Assembly: GCA_020650975.1 (NCBI GenBank)
Contig: JAIPMN010111730.1
Coordinates: 1 to 21,732, forward strand
Origin: Apostichopus californicus
Lineage: Eukaryota; Echinodermata; Holothuroidea; Aspidochirotida; Stichopodidae
Reading direction: 5' to 3'
Length of the DNA stretch: 21,732 bases
Every line of letters begins with the position of its first letter. Positions within the stretch are counted from its first letter, which is position 1. Position numbers and translations under genes: made by a program. Shown piece by piece: positions 9,858 to 20,293 of the stretch. The notes beneath the pieces were generated by a model, which was not told the origin of the DNA, did not search any database, and was given only the letters and a program-made list of their open reading frames with translations.

Positions 9858-10297
9858 GTAAGTCTTTACCATGATAACCGTTTGTAGATACATATTAGTA
9901 TCGATCCCGTGTTCATGGAAACCACAAGGGAAATCAATTTCTGATAATTCTTTATTTGCATACTCAATTTGAAAGATTATTATAAAGAAAGATTATTATA
10001 ATTTTCAAAATATTGGGTACCCACATGTTAATACAAAATATGTTTATCGATTATATGAAAGGCATTATCAACGAAAACCGAATATTTGTTTTGAATGTGA
10101 AATTGTAACTTTAACATTTAATGATATAAGCTAGTTTGGTTATGACCAAAAAACAGGCAAAATGCTCTAGACAACTGGTTTCTTCACTTATAATAAACTT
10201 TCATTATAAAATCATTATAGTTGTGTTAAGTTTGGTTTTTGTTGTGTTATGTAAAAATTTCTTCATTTCTTTTGTCCATTTATTTGTTTCTTTTCAG

Positions 10298-10300
10298 GGG
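10298..10300 (+). other. Candidate 3-nt microexon 19: GGG
   Basis: TTCTTTTCAG, GGG (Gly), GTAAGTATTT. Same triplet as its duplicate, cassette 8, but with the consensus donor. Confidence 0.5.
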
Positions 10301-10706
10301 GTAAGTATTTTTCATGATTAATGTTTCTAGAAACGGGGCATGGTTTTTTTGGTCTTCAAAGAAACCACCAGGCAAATATATTCCATTCATTCCTATATTT
10401 TAATACACGATTTGAATAAAATATGAAAATTGGATACCATAACAAGTTTATCGATTATAGGAATGGCATTTTCATTGGAGATAGAGCAAATGTTTTGAAA
10501 TGAATTTGTAACCTAATAATTTAACATTTGATGATATCAGCTAGTGAGGTAATGAGCCAAACACAGGGAAAACACTAAGGAACCCTAGTTGTTTCAGTTA
10601 TCGTACCCTTACATATGAAAGTACTGTGTTTTGCGTTTTTGCATTTTCTTCTCTATTATATGATGACTTATTCTTTTCTTCTTTCTATATTTTCGTTTGA
10701 TTACAG

Positions 10707-10709
10707 GCA
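10707..10709 (+). other. Candidate 3-nt microexon 20: GCA
   Basis: TTGATTACAG, GCA (Ala), GTAAGTGATT. It differs from its duplicate (cassette 9, GGA) at the middle base of the triplet, while the ten bases on either side are identical. Confidence 0.5.
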
Positions 10710-10757
10710 GTAAGTGATTGTCATGATTATCGTATTTAGATACATATTAGTATCGAT

Positions 10758-10775
10758 CCCCTAGTTTACTTATCA
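10758..10775 (+). other. Fusion point after unit 20
   Basis: GTATCGATCCCCTAG runs straight into TTTACTTATCATGATAAGC, a post-donor module, with no acceptor and a destroyed donor. It marks the switch from family B back to family A. Confidence 0.7.
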
Positions 10776-11178
10776 TGATAAGCATTTGTTGAACAGTGTT
10801 AATATATATTAACATGAGGACAATATGTTCCTGTTAAGTCCTCATTTTCGTACATAATTTGATTGAAATATTAGAACTTTAACAACATTAGTTACGCACA
10901 ATTTAATACAATAACATATTAATCGATGATATGACTATGCAAAGTCTATGAAGATAGAAAGATTGCTTTGAAATGAATTTGTCTCTTAAATATTTCACCA
11001 TTGAAGTAATGAGCTAGTGCGTTGATAAGCCAAATACAGAAACAAAGCTAAGGAAACATATTTGTTTCAATTGTAATAAACTGACATTTTAAAGTCACTG
11101 TGGTGGTGTTTTTATTGTCTTTCTCTATTATATATTGATTCGTGTTTTGCTTCTTTCCATCTGTTCCTTTCTTTGCAG

Positions 11179-11181
11179 CTC
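11179..11181 (+). other. Candidate 3-nt microexon 21: CTC
   Basis: TTCTTTGCAG, CTC (Leu), GTAAGTACTT then ATCATGATTAAAGTTTG. The AAAGTTTG variant is shared with cassette 30 (ATG), and nearly with 31 (CTC). Confidence 0.55.
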
Positions 11182-11591
11182 GTAAGTACTTATCATGATT
11201 AAAGTTTGTAGAACAGTGTTTTTATATTAACACGAGGGAAATCAATTCCTCTTATTCGCTATTTGCATACATGATTTGATTGAAATATTATGTTTACAAC
11301 ATTGGTAACGCACAATTTAATGCAATAACATGTTTATCGATGATATGACTTGCAAAGTCAAAGAAGATAAAACGATTGCTTTGAAATGAATTTGTCACTT
11401 TAATATTACACCATTGAAGTTATGAGCTAGTGCGTTGATGAGCCAAGCACAGAAAAAAAAGCTAAGGAAACCTAGTTGTTTCATTTGTAATAAACTGACA
11501 TTTTAAAGTCACTGTTTGTGTTTTTATTGTCTTTCTCTATGATATATTGATTCGTTCTTTTTCTTCTTTCCATCTGTTCCTTTCTTTGCAG

Positions 11592-11594
11592 GCG
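11592..11594 (+). other. Candidate 3-nt microexon 22: GCG
   Basis: TTCTTTGCAG, GCG (Ala), GTAAGTACTT. Its duplicate, cassette 27, has ATA with identical flanks for about 40 bases upstream and 34 downstream. Confidence 0.55.
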
Positions 11595-12009
11595 GTAAGT
11601 ACTTATCATGATAAGCATTTGTAGAACAATGTTAATATATATTAACATGAGGGATCAATCCTTTTTATTTGTTATTTGCATACAAAATTCGAATGAAATA
11701 TTATAATTTTCACAACATTGGTAACGCACGATTAAATATAATAACATGTTTATCGATGATATGACTTGCAATGTCAATGAAGATAGAACGATTGTTTTGA
11801 AACGAATTTGTCACTTTGATATTTTACCATTAAAGTTATGAGCTATTGCCTTGATGAGTCAAACACAGGAAAAAAACTTTGGAAAACTACTTGTTTCAGT
11901 TATTATAAAGTGATATTTTAAAGTCACTATGTTTGTGTTTTTATTGCTTTTCTCTATTATATAATGATTCGATCCTTTTTTTTCTTTCCATCTGTTCCTT
12001 TCTTTGCAG

Positions 12010-12012
12010 GCG
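12010..12012 (+). other. Candidate 3-nt microexon 23: GCG
   Basis: TTCTTTGCAG, GCG (Ala), GTAAGTACTT; duplicate of cassette 28, which has ACG. Confidence 0.55.
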
Positions 12013-12421
12013 GTAAGTACTTATCATGATTAACATTGTAAAACAGCGTTTATATATATTAACATGTGGGAAATTAATTCTTGTTTAATTTCTCATTTGT
12101 ATTCACAATTTGATTGAAATATCATTTTTACAACATTGTTAACGCAATAATTTAATACAGTAACATGTTTATCAATTATTAGAAAGGAAATGTCAATGAA
12201 GGTAGAACGATTGTTTTGAAATGAGTTTTTCACTCAAATATTTAACCATAAATGGTATAAGTGGACCGGGTTTCGAGCCAAAAAGGAGAAAGCTATGGAA
12301 AACTAGTTGTTTTACTTATCAAAGGCTTACATTTTAAATTCACTGTGCTTGTGTGTTTACAGTTTTTTCTCTATTATATGACGATTTGTTCTTTTCTTTT
12401 TTCCTTTCATTTTATTTGCAG

Positions 12422-12424
12422 GGG
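12422..12424 (+). other. Candidate 3-nt microexon 24: GGG
   Basis: TTATTTGCAG, GGG (Gly), GTAAGTGTTT; duplicate of cassette 29, same triplet. Confidence 0.5.
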
Positions 12425-12838
12425 GTAAGTGTTTAACATGATTAACGATTGTAGATACATGATATAATTTATTCAACTATAAAAAACACCACCAGGGATA
12501 TCAATGCCTGTTAATTCTTAAGTTTAAACTTGATTGAAATATAATTTTCACAACATTGGTAACGCATAATCAAAGACAATTATATATTTATCGTTAACAT
12601 GGAAAGCAATGTCAATGAAGATAGAACGATTGCTTTGAAATGAATTTGTCACTTTATTTTTTCACCATTGAAGCTAGTGCATTGATGAGCCAGACACAGG
12701 AAAAAAGCAATGGAAAACTAGTTGTTTCAGTTATAATAAAGTGACATTTTAAAGTCACTGTGTTTGTGTTTTTATTGTTTTCTCTATTATATATTGATTC
12801 GTTCTTTTTCTTCTTTCCATCTGTTCCTTTCTTTGCAG

Positions 12839-12841
12839 GCG
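12839..12841 (+). other. Candidate 3-nt microexon 25: GCG
   Basis: TTCTTTGCAG, GCG (Ala), GTAAGTACTT; family A. Confidence 0.55.
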
Positions 12842-13240
12842 GTAAGTACTTATCATGATAACATTTGTAGAACGGTGTTATGATATATTAACATGAGGGA
12901 TCAATCCCTTGCATACAAAATTTGAATGTAATATTAAAATTTTCACAACATTGGTAACGCACTATTAAATACAATAACATGTTTATCCGATGATATGACT
13001 TGCAATGTCAAAGAAGATAGAACGATTGCTCTAAAACTAATTTGTCACTTTAATATTTCACCATTGAAGTTATGAGCTAGTGCATTGATAAGCTAAACAT
13101 AGGAAAAGGCTATGGAAAACTAGTTGTTACAGTTATAATAAAGTGACATTTTAAAGTCACTGTGTTTGTGTTCTTATTCTTTTTCTCTATTTTACCATGA
13201 TTCGTTCTTTTCCTTCTTCCATCTGTTCCTTTCTTTGCAG

Positions 13241-13243
13241 GCG
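13241..13243 (+). other. Candidate 3-nt microexon 26: GCG
   Basis: TTCTTTGCAG, GCG (Ala), donor GTAACTACTT. G to C at +5 should weaken the donor appreciably. Confidence 0.4.
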
Positions 13244-13648
13244 GTAACTACTTATCATGATAAGCATTTGTAGAACAGTCTGATCATATATTAACATGAG
13301 GGATCAATCCCTGTTAACTCCTCATTTTCATACACAATTTGATTGAAATATTAGAATTTCCCAACATTGGTAACGCACAATTTAATGCAAGAACATGTTT
13401 ATTGATGATATGACTCGCAATGTCAATGAAGATAGACCGATTGCTTTGAAAAGGATTTGTCATTTTCATATTTAACCATTAAAGTTATGGGCTAGTGCGT
13501 TGATGAGCCAAAAACAGGCTATGGAAAACTATTTTTTTCAGTTATAATAAAGTGACATTTTAAAGTCACTGTTTGTGTTTTTATTGTCTTTCTCTATTAT
13601 ATAATGATTCGTTCTTTTTCTTCTTTCCATCTGTTCCTTTCTTTGCAG

Positions 13649-13651
13649 ATA
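13649..13651 (+). other. Candidate 3-nt microexon 27: ATA
   Basis: TTCTTTGCAG, ATA (Ile), GTAAGTACTT. All three bases differ from the duplicate cassette 22 (GCG). In phase 2, joining to cassette 28 would make TAA. Confidence 0.55.
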
Positions 13652-14067
13652 GTAAGTACTTATCATGATAAGCATTTGTAGAACAGTGTTATTATATATT
13701 AACATGAGGGATCAATCCCTGTTATTTGTTATATGAATACAAAATTTGAATAGAATATTATAATTTTCACAACATTGGTAACGCATGATTAAATATAATA
13801 ACATGTTTATCAATGATTTGACTTACAATGTCAATGAAGATAGAACGATTGTTTCGAAATGAATTTGTCACTTTAATATTTCACCATTAAAGTTATGAGC
13901 TATTGCCTTGATGAGTCAAACACAGGAAAAAAACTTTGGAAAACTACTTGTTTCAGTTACTATAAAGTGATATTTTAAAGTCACTATGTTTGTGTTTTTA
14001 TTGCTTTTCTCTATTATATAATGATTCGTTCCTTTTTTTTCTTTCCATCTGTTCCCTTTCTTTGCAG

Positions 14068-14070
14068 ACG
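14068..14070 (+). other. Candidate 3-nt microexon 28: ACG
   Basis: TTCTTTGCAG, ACG (Thr), GTAAGTACTT. First-base change relative to cassette 23. Confidence 0.55.
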
Positions 14071-14481
14071 GTAAGTACTTATCATGATTAACATTGTAAA
14101 ACAGCGTTAATATATATTAACATGTGGGAAATTAATTCTTGTTTAATTTCTCATTTGTATTCACAATTTGATTGAAATATTATCATTTTAACAACATTGT
14201 TAACGCAAAATTTAATACAGTAACATGTTTATCAATTATTAGAATGGAAATGTCAATGAAGGTAGAACGATTGTTTTGAAATGAATTTGTCACTCAAATA
14301 TTTAACCATAAATGGTATAAGTGGACCGGGTTTCGAGCAAAAAATTAGAAAGCTATGGAAAACTAGTTGTTTTACTTATCATAGGCTTACATTTTAAATT
14401 CACTGTGCTTGTGTGTTTACAGTTTTTTCTCTTTTATATGACGATTTGTTCTTTTCTTTTTTCCTTTCATTTTATTTGCAG

Positions 14482-14484
14482 GGG
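14482..14484 (+). other. Candidate 3-nt microexon 29: GGG
   Basis: TTATTTGCAG, GGG (Gly), GTAAGTGTTT. Confidence 0.5.
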
Positions 14485-14905
14485 GTAAGTGTTTAACATG
14501 ATTAACGATTGTAGATACATGATATTATTTATTCCCCTTTCAAAAAAAACCACCAGGGATATCAATGCCTGTTAATTTTTAAGTTTAAACTTGATTGAAT
14601 TATAATTTTCACAACATTGGTATCGCATAATCTAAGACAATTATATGTTTACCGTTAACATGGAAAGCAATGTCACTGAAGATAAATCAATCGTTTTAGA
14701 ATGAACTTGTAACTCAAACATTAACCATTGATGTTATCAGCTAGTGGGGGTTAGAGCAAAACCCAGCGTAAAAGCTAAGGAAACCTAGTTGTTTCAATGA
14801 TATTAAACTGACATTTCAAAGTCACTGTGTTGGTGGTTTTACTGTTTTTCTTTATTAAATATTGATTCGTTGTTTGCTTCTTTCCATCCGTTCCTTTCTT
14901 TGCAG

Positions 14906-14908
14906 ATG
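14906..14908 (+). other. Candidate 3-nt microexon 30: ATG
   Basis: TTCTTTGCAG, ATG (Met), GTAAGTACTT, then ACCATAATTAAAG. In frame 0 this is the only Met triplet. Confidence 0.55.
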
Positions 14909-15314
14909 GTAAGTACTTACCATAATTAAAGTTTGTAGAACAGTGTTATTTTATATTAACATGAGGGAAATCAATTCCTTTTATTTGTTATTTACAAACA
15001 CAATTTGAATCAAATATTATAATTTTCACAACATTGGTAACGCACGATTAAATACAATAACATGTTGATCGATGATATGACTTGCAATGTCAAAGAAGAT
15101 AGACCGATTGCTTTGAATTTGTCACTTTAATATTTCACCATTGAAGTTATGAGCTAGTGCGTTGATGAGCAAAACACAGAAAAAAAGCTTTGAAAACCTA
15201 GTTGTTTCAATTGTAATAAACTGACATTTAAAAGTCACTGTTTGTGTTTTTATTGTTTTTCTCTATTATATATTGATTCGTTTTGCTTCTTTCCATCTGT
15301 TCCTTTCTCTGCAG

Positions 15315-15317
15315 CTC
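15315..15317 (+). other. Candidate 3-nt microexon 31: CTC
   Basis: TTCTCTGCAG, CTC (Leu), GTAAGTACTT; close relative of cassette 21. Confidence 0.55.
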
Positions 15318-15731
15318 GTAAGTACTTATCATGATTCAAGTTTGTAGAACAGTGTTATTATATATTACCATGAGGGATCAATCCCTGTGAATTCCTCATT
15401 TTCATACACAATTTGATTGAAATATAATAATTTTCACAACATTGGTAACGCACGATTAAATACAATAACATGTTTATCGATGATATGACTTGCAATGTCA
15501 AAGAAGATAGACGATTGCTTTAAAAAGAATTTGTCACTTTAATATTTCACCATTGAAGCTATGAGCTAGTGCGTTGATGAGCCAAATACAGAAAACAATC
15601 TAAGAAAACCTAGTTGTTTCAATTATAATAAAATGACATTTTAAAGTAACTGTGTTTGTGTTTTTACTGTTTTTCTCTATTATATATTGATGCGTTCTTT
15701 TTCTTCTTTCCATATGTTCCTTTCTTTGCAG

Positions 15732-15734
15732 GCA
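15732..15734 (+). other. Candidate 3-nt microexon 32: GCA
   Basis: TTCTTTGCAG, GCA (Ala), GTAAGTACTT. Last family A cassette; the next unit is shortened to 378 bases. Confidence 0.55.
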
Positions 15735-16109
15735 GTAAGTACTTATCATGATTAACATTTGTAGAACAGCGTTATTATATATTAACATGAGGGAAATTAA
15801 TTTCATTGGTAATGCACAATTTTAAACAATAATAGGTTTATCAATTTTAGGAATGGCAATATCAATGAAGATATAACGATTGTTTTGAACTGAATTTGAA
15901 TTTGAACTGAAATAACTTTAACGTTTTAATTTGGATGATATGATCTAGTGAGATGATCAGTAAAAAACAGGGAAACTGTTATGGAAAACTTGTTGTATCA
16001 CTTATTATAAACTTACATTTTAAAGTCACTGTATGTTAGGTTTTACCTTTGTCTTCTCTATGTAACAAAGATTTGTTTTTTTTCTCTTTATCTAACCGTT
16101 TCTTTTCAG

Positions 16110-16112
16110 GTG
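16110..16112 (+). other. Candidate 3-nt microexon 33: GTG
   Basis: TTCTTTTCAG, GTG (Val), GTAAGTTTTT; family B. The next 630 bases hold rearranged unit pieces without a cassette. Confidence 0.5.
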
Positions 16113-16315
16113 GTAAGTTTTTTCATGATTAACGTTAGTAGATAAGTATCTAAGTTATTTATTTCATTTTTATAAATACCACAAAGGAAATCAATAACTG
16201 TTAATTTTATATTTTCAGACCCAATTTGTATCGAATATTATAATGTGCACAACATTGATAACGCACTACTTGATCCAAAATATTTTCATCGATTATTCGA
16301 ATGACAAAGTCAATG

Positions 16316-16680
16316 CTGTTATAATGGTAATTTTTAATTCAACGCACGATTAATACAAGTTTAATAATATGTTTATCAATTTTATGAATGGCAATGTTGA
16401 TGAAGATAGAACGAATGTTTTGAAATAAATGTGTCACTTTAAATATTTAAACATTAAAGTTATGAGTTGGTAAGTGAATGATCCAAACACAAGAAAAAGA
16501 GCTAAGGAAAGTAGTTGTTTCAAATATAATACACTGACATTCTAAAGTTTATATATTAACATGAGGAAATTAATTTAATTGATAATACACAATTTAAAAC
16601 AATGATATGTTTATCAATTATAAGAATGGCAATGTCAATGAAGATAGAACGATTGATTTAGAAAGTCACTGCGTTTTCTT
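16316..16680 (+). repeat. Rearranged unit fragments without a cassette
   Basis: Near 16320 the sequence returns from the TCAATG module to the earlier AACGCACGATTAATAC module. Near 16546, TTCTAAAGT jumps to TTATATATTAACATGAGG, removing an acceptor-triplet-donor block. Three copies of the ATGTTTATC / TCAATGAAGATAGAA modules result. Confidence 0.7.
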
Positions 16681-16739
16681 CTTCTCAATTATATGATGAT
16701 TTGTTCTTTTCCTATTTCTTTCTGATTGTTTCTTTGCAG

Positions 16740-16742
16740 TTT
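16740..16742 (+). other. Candidate 3-nt microexon 34: TTT
   Basis: TTCTTTGCAG, TTT (Phe), donor GTGAGTATCC, the only GTGAGT in the array, still a good donor. Confidence 0.5.
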
Positions 16743-17186
16743 GTGAGTATCCTTTAATGAGTATTTTCTGTAGATGAGTATCATTATGTGATCACCGTTC
16801 AAAGAAACCACATGGGAGATCAATTCCCGCTTTGCCAATATTTTAATACATGATTTTAATGAAATATTAATATTTTTACAAGTTTGGCAATTCGCCATTT
16901 AAAGAATAACATGTTTATCTATTACATGTTTGGGAATTTCAATTGCTATGGAATGATTGTTTTGAAAATAATTTGTTTTGGGGCGTCTTTGTATATTTAA
17001 CCATTGATGACTTGAGCTAGTGAGGAGGTGATGAGCCAAAACAAAGAAAACTTTAAGGACAACTAGCTGTATCAGTTATAATAAGCTAACATTTTCAATT
17101 CACTTGGATTCCGTTTGTACTGTTGTTTCTCTATTATATGATGATCATTTGTTTTGTTTTTTCTGTATCTATTTATATCTTTGCAG

Positions 17187-17189
17187 GGA
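17187..17189 (+). other. Candidate 3-nt microexon 35: GGA
   Basis: ATCTTTGCAG, GGA (Gly), GTAAGTCTTT; second member of the dimer. Confidence 0.5.
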
Positions 17190-17593
17190 GTAAGTCTTTA
17201 TCATGATTAACGTTCGAACATACATGTCTTTATCTATTCCTAGTTCAAAGAAACCAACCGGAGAATTAATTCTTGTACAATTCTTTATCTTCATACATAA
17301 TTTAAATGAAATATTAAATGTTCACTACTTTAACAAAGCATACTATACATGTTAATGGATTATATGTATAATTATATCAATGACGATGTGACGATTGTTT
17401 TGGAAAATTAACATTTAACCATTGATGATATAAGCTAGGATAGTTATTAGCCCTAAAGAGGGAAAACGTTAAAGAAATCCAGTTGTTTCAGTTGTAGTAA
17501 ATTTCCATTAGAAAGTCACTGTGTTGTGTTTTCTCTCCTCAATTATATGATCATTTCTTCTTTTCTTATTTCTTTCTGTTTGTTTCTATCCAG

Positions 17594-17596
17594 CTT
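17594..17596 (+). other. Candidate 3-nt microexon 36: CTT
   Basis: TTCTATCCAG, CTT (Leu), GTAAGTCTCC; first-member type. Confidence 0.5.
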
Positions 17597-17889
17597 GTAA
17601 GTCTCCTTCATGAGTAACATCTGTAGATGCGTATCAATATGTAATCACTTTTTAAAGAAAACACACGGGCAATCAATTTCCGATAAGCCTTCATGTTCAT
17701 TCACAATTTGAATAAAAAAGTATGATTTTCACAACTTTGGAGAATAACATGTTTATCTTTGATATTTATGGCAATGTCAACAACGATGGGATGATTGTTT
17801 TGATTCTTTGTTGTTGTTGTATATTTAACAATTGATGACATGAGCTAGCGAGCTGATGAGCGAAAACGGAAAACGTTTAGGACAGCTAG

Positions 17890-17952
17890 TTGTATCAGTT
17901 TCAGTATCAGTTATGTTTCAGTTATATATCGGTTTCAGTTACGTTTCAATTA
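17890..17952. repeat. Local expansion of TTTCAGTTAT words
   Basis: The unit's single TTGTATCAGTTATAATAAAC stretch is here multiplied into about five imperfect copies of TTTCAGTTAT, lengthening the intron between cassettes 36 and 37 to 467 bases. Confidence 0.7.
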
Positions 17953-18060
17953 TAATAAACTAACATTTTCAAATAAACTGGATTCCGTTTGTACTGTTCT
18001 GTCTCTGTTATATGATGATCATTTGTTTTCTTTTCTCTGTATCTATTTTTTTATTTGCAG

Positions 18061-18063
18061 GGA
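18061..18063 (+). other. Candidate 3-nt microexon 37: GGA
   Basis: TTATTTGCAG, GGA (Gly), GTAAGTCTTT. Confidence 0.5.
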
Positions 18064-18471
18064 GTAAGTCTTTTTCATCATTGACGTTTGTACATACATT
18101 AAATTTTCTACTCCTAGTTCAAAGAAACCACGGGAAAATCAGTTCTTGTAAAATTCTTTATTTTCATACATAATTTTGAATAAAATAGTAAACTTATCAC
18201 AACTTTAGCAGCGCAAAATAAACTGTGTATGGATTATATGTATGCTTATGTCAATGACGATAGAACGATTGATTTGGAACTTTAATATTTAACCATTGAT
18301 GATATAAGCTGTTGAGATGATGATCCAAAAAGCGAAAAAAAAAACGTTAAGAAAATCTACTTGTTTCAGTTGTAATAATTTCCAATAAAAAATCAATTCG
18401 TTTGTGTGTTTTCTCCTCAATAATATGAGGATTTGTTCTTTAATTATTTCTTTCTGTTTGTTTCTTTGCAG

Positions 18472-18474
18472 ACG
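18472..18474 (+). other. Candidate 3-nt microexon 38: ACG
   Basis: TTCTTTGCAG, ACG (Thr), GTAAGTCATT. The other first-member cassettes of the dimer have TTT or CTT. Confidence 0.5.
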
Positions 18475-18894
18475 GTAAGTCATTTTCATGATCAACATTT
18501 AAAGATTCATACCAGTGTGTAATCGCTCTTCAATGAAACCACAAGGGAAATCAATTCATGATATTTTTTTTTTTTTTATACACAATTTCAATATAATCAT
18601 TTTCACAATATTGGCAACGCAACATTTAATAGAATAACAGGTTTATTATATTATGTATGTCAATGACGATGGAATGATTGTTTTGAAAGGAATTTGTTTT
18701 TGTTTGTTCTATGTTGTTGTATATTTAACCATTGATGATATGAGTTTGGTGAGTTAAGGAGCCAAAACAGGGAAAATGTTAAGGACAGCTAGTTCTTTAA
18801 GTAATAACTAAGTAACATTTTCAATTCACTTCGATTCCGTTTGTTTGTTATATGATGATCATATTTTTCTCTGTATCTATTTATTTATTTGCAG

Positions 18895-18897
18895 GCA
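18895..18897 (+). other. Candidate 3-nt microexon 39: GCA
   Basis: TTATTTGCAG, GCA (Ala), GTAAGTATTT. Its dimer-equivalents 35, 37 and 41 all have GGA; as in the 9/20 pair, the change is at the middle base. Confidence 0.5.
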
Positions 18898-19289
18898 GTA
18901 AGTATTTATCATTATTAATGGTTTGAGATTTATGTCAATATCTTTTCCTAGTTAAAAAAAAACACAGGGAAAAGCAATTCTTGAGAAATTCTATATTTTT
19001 ATTTATATATTAAATTTTCACAACTTTAATAACGCATAATATACACGTTTATGGATTATATGTATGTTTATGTCAATGACGATAAAACGATTGATTTGTA
19101 ACTTTAAATTTAACCACTGATGATATAAGCTGGTGAAGTGATGATCCAAAAACAAAGAACACGTTAAGGAAATCTAGTTGTTTCAGTTGTAAACAATTTT
19201 CATTAGAAAATTAATCTGTTTGTGTGTTTTCTCCTCAATTATATGATGATTTGTTCTTTTCTTTTTATTTTCTGTTTGTTTCTTTCCAG

Positions 19290-19292
19290 TTT
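19290..19292 (+). other. Candidate 3-nt microexon 40: TTT
   Basis: TTCTTTCCAG, TTT (Phe), GTAAGTCTCT. Confidence 0.5.
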
Positions 19293-19724
19293 GTAAGTCT
19301 CTCTCTCATGATTAACATTTATATATACGAATCAGTATGTAATTGCTCTTCAATGAAACCACAAGGGAAATCAATCCCCGATAAGCCTTTATTTTATTAC
19401 ACAATTTTAATGAAAAGTTATGATTTTCACAACATTGGCAACGCACCATTTAATAGAATAACACGTTTATCTGTAATATGAATGGCAATGTCAATGACGA
19501 TGGAATGATTGTTATGAAATGACTTTTTTGAGTGTGCATTTGACCATTGATGACATTAGCTAGTGAGATGATGCGGCAAAACAGGGATTATTTTAAGTAC
19601 AACTAGTTATTTCAACTATGATACTAACATTTCAATTCAACTGGATTCCGTTTGTACCGTTGTGTCTCTATTATATGATGATCATTTGTTCTTTTTTTCT
19701 CTGTATCTATTTTTTTCTTTACAG

Positions 19725-19727
19725 GGA
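19725..19727 (+). other. Candidate 3-nt microexon 41: GGA
   Basis: TTCTTTACAG, GGA (Gly), GTAAGTCTTG. The following intron is 569 bases because another cassette has been lost. Confidence 0.5.
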
Positions 19728-20061
19728 GTAAGTCTTGATCATGAATGAAGTTTGTAGATACATGTCTCTATCTATTCCTAGTTCAAAGAAACCACCGGGG
19801 AAATCAGTTTTTGTGAAATTGTTTATATTTATACATAGTTTGAATGAAATACTAAATTTTTACTTAATGACGATGGAATGAATGTTTTGAAATGATATTT
19901 TTTTATATTAAACGATTGACGACATCCGCGATAGTGAGATGATGAGCCAAAACAGGTAAAACTTTGAAAACAACTAGTTGTTTCCGTTATAATAAACTAA
20001 CATTTTCGATTCACTTGGATTCCGTTTGAACTGTTGTTTGTCTATTTTATGATGACCATTG

Positions 20062-20096
20062 TTCCTTTTGATACTCATTTTTTGAAGGGATTTTGT
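20062..20096 (+). other. Fusion point: cassette deleted before unit 42
   Basis: After TTTATGATGACCATTG and a remnant T/C tract (TTCCTTTTGATACTC) the sequence goes to GGGATTTTGTAAC, a mid-intron module. No AG-NNN-GT remains. Confidence 0.65.
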
Positions 20097-20293
20097 AACT
20101 TTTGCAATTAACCATAGATGATTTGAGCTAGTGAGATGATGCGCCCAAAGCAATAAAAGGCTTTAGAAACCTAGTTGTTTCAATTATATTTAACTTAACA
20201 TTTTAAAGTCACTTTGTTTGTATGTTTCTTGTTTTCTCTCTATTATGCGATGATTTGCTCTTTTCTTCTTTCTATCTATTCCCTGTTTTGCAG

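Larger units (their letters stand above)
10121..10762 (+). repeat. Duplicated block, copy 2 (units 19-20)
   Basis: Near-identical to 3430-4096. It lacks a short stretch corresponding to the AACATTGATAACGC module and ends abruptly at a fusion point near 10762. Confidence 0.85.
11592..12600 (+). repeat. Three-unit duplicated block, copy 1 (cassettes 22-24)
   Basis: Aligns by eye with 13649-14655. Both share rare words such as GAGCTATTGCCTTGATGAGTCAAACACAGG, split here as GAGCTATTGCC and TTGATGAGTC, plus GGACCGGGTTTCGAGC and CATGTGGGAAATTAATTC. Confidence 0.85.
13649..14655 (+). repeat. Three-unit duplicated block, copy 2 (cassettes 27-29)
   Basis: Partner of 11592-12600. The triplets compare as GCG/ATA, GCG/ACG and GGG/GGG, while the splice signals are unchanged. 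Confidence 0.85.
16690..20060 (+). repeat. Two-unit higher-order repeat (units 34-41), ~850 bases per dimer
   Basis: Units alternate between two types. Units 34, 36, 38 and 40 follow TTCTCCTCAAT(T/A)ATATGA (cassette 34 has TTCTTCTCAATTATATGA), have TTTCTGTTTGTTTC tracts and are followed by CAGTATGTAAT-type words. Units 35, 37, 39 and 41 follow GGATTCCGTTTGTAC (39 and the next have TCGATTCCGTTTG), have TATATGATGATCATTTG and CTGTATCTATTT tracts, and mostly have GGA. Like-to-like distances are 818-878 bases, so this end expanded two units at a time. Confidence 0.8.

Noticed and set aside
10136-19481. Short open frames inside the array (10136-10321, 15600-15806, 16689-16898, 18289-18498, 19224-19481)
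   Set aside because: They run through splice sites of the repeat units, recur only by chance and are disrupted in sister units.
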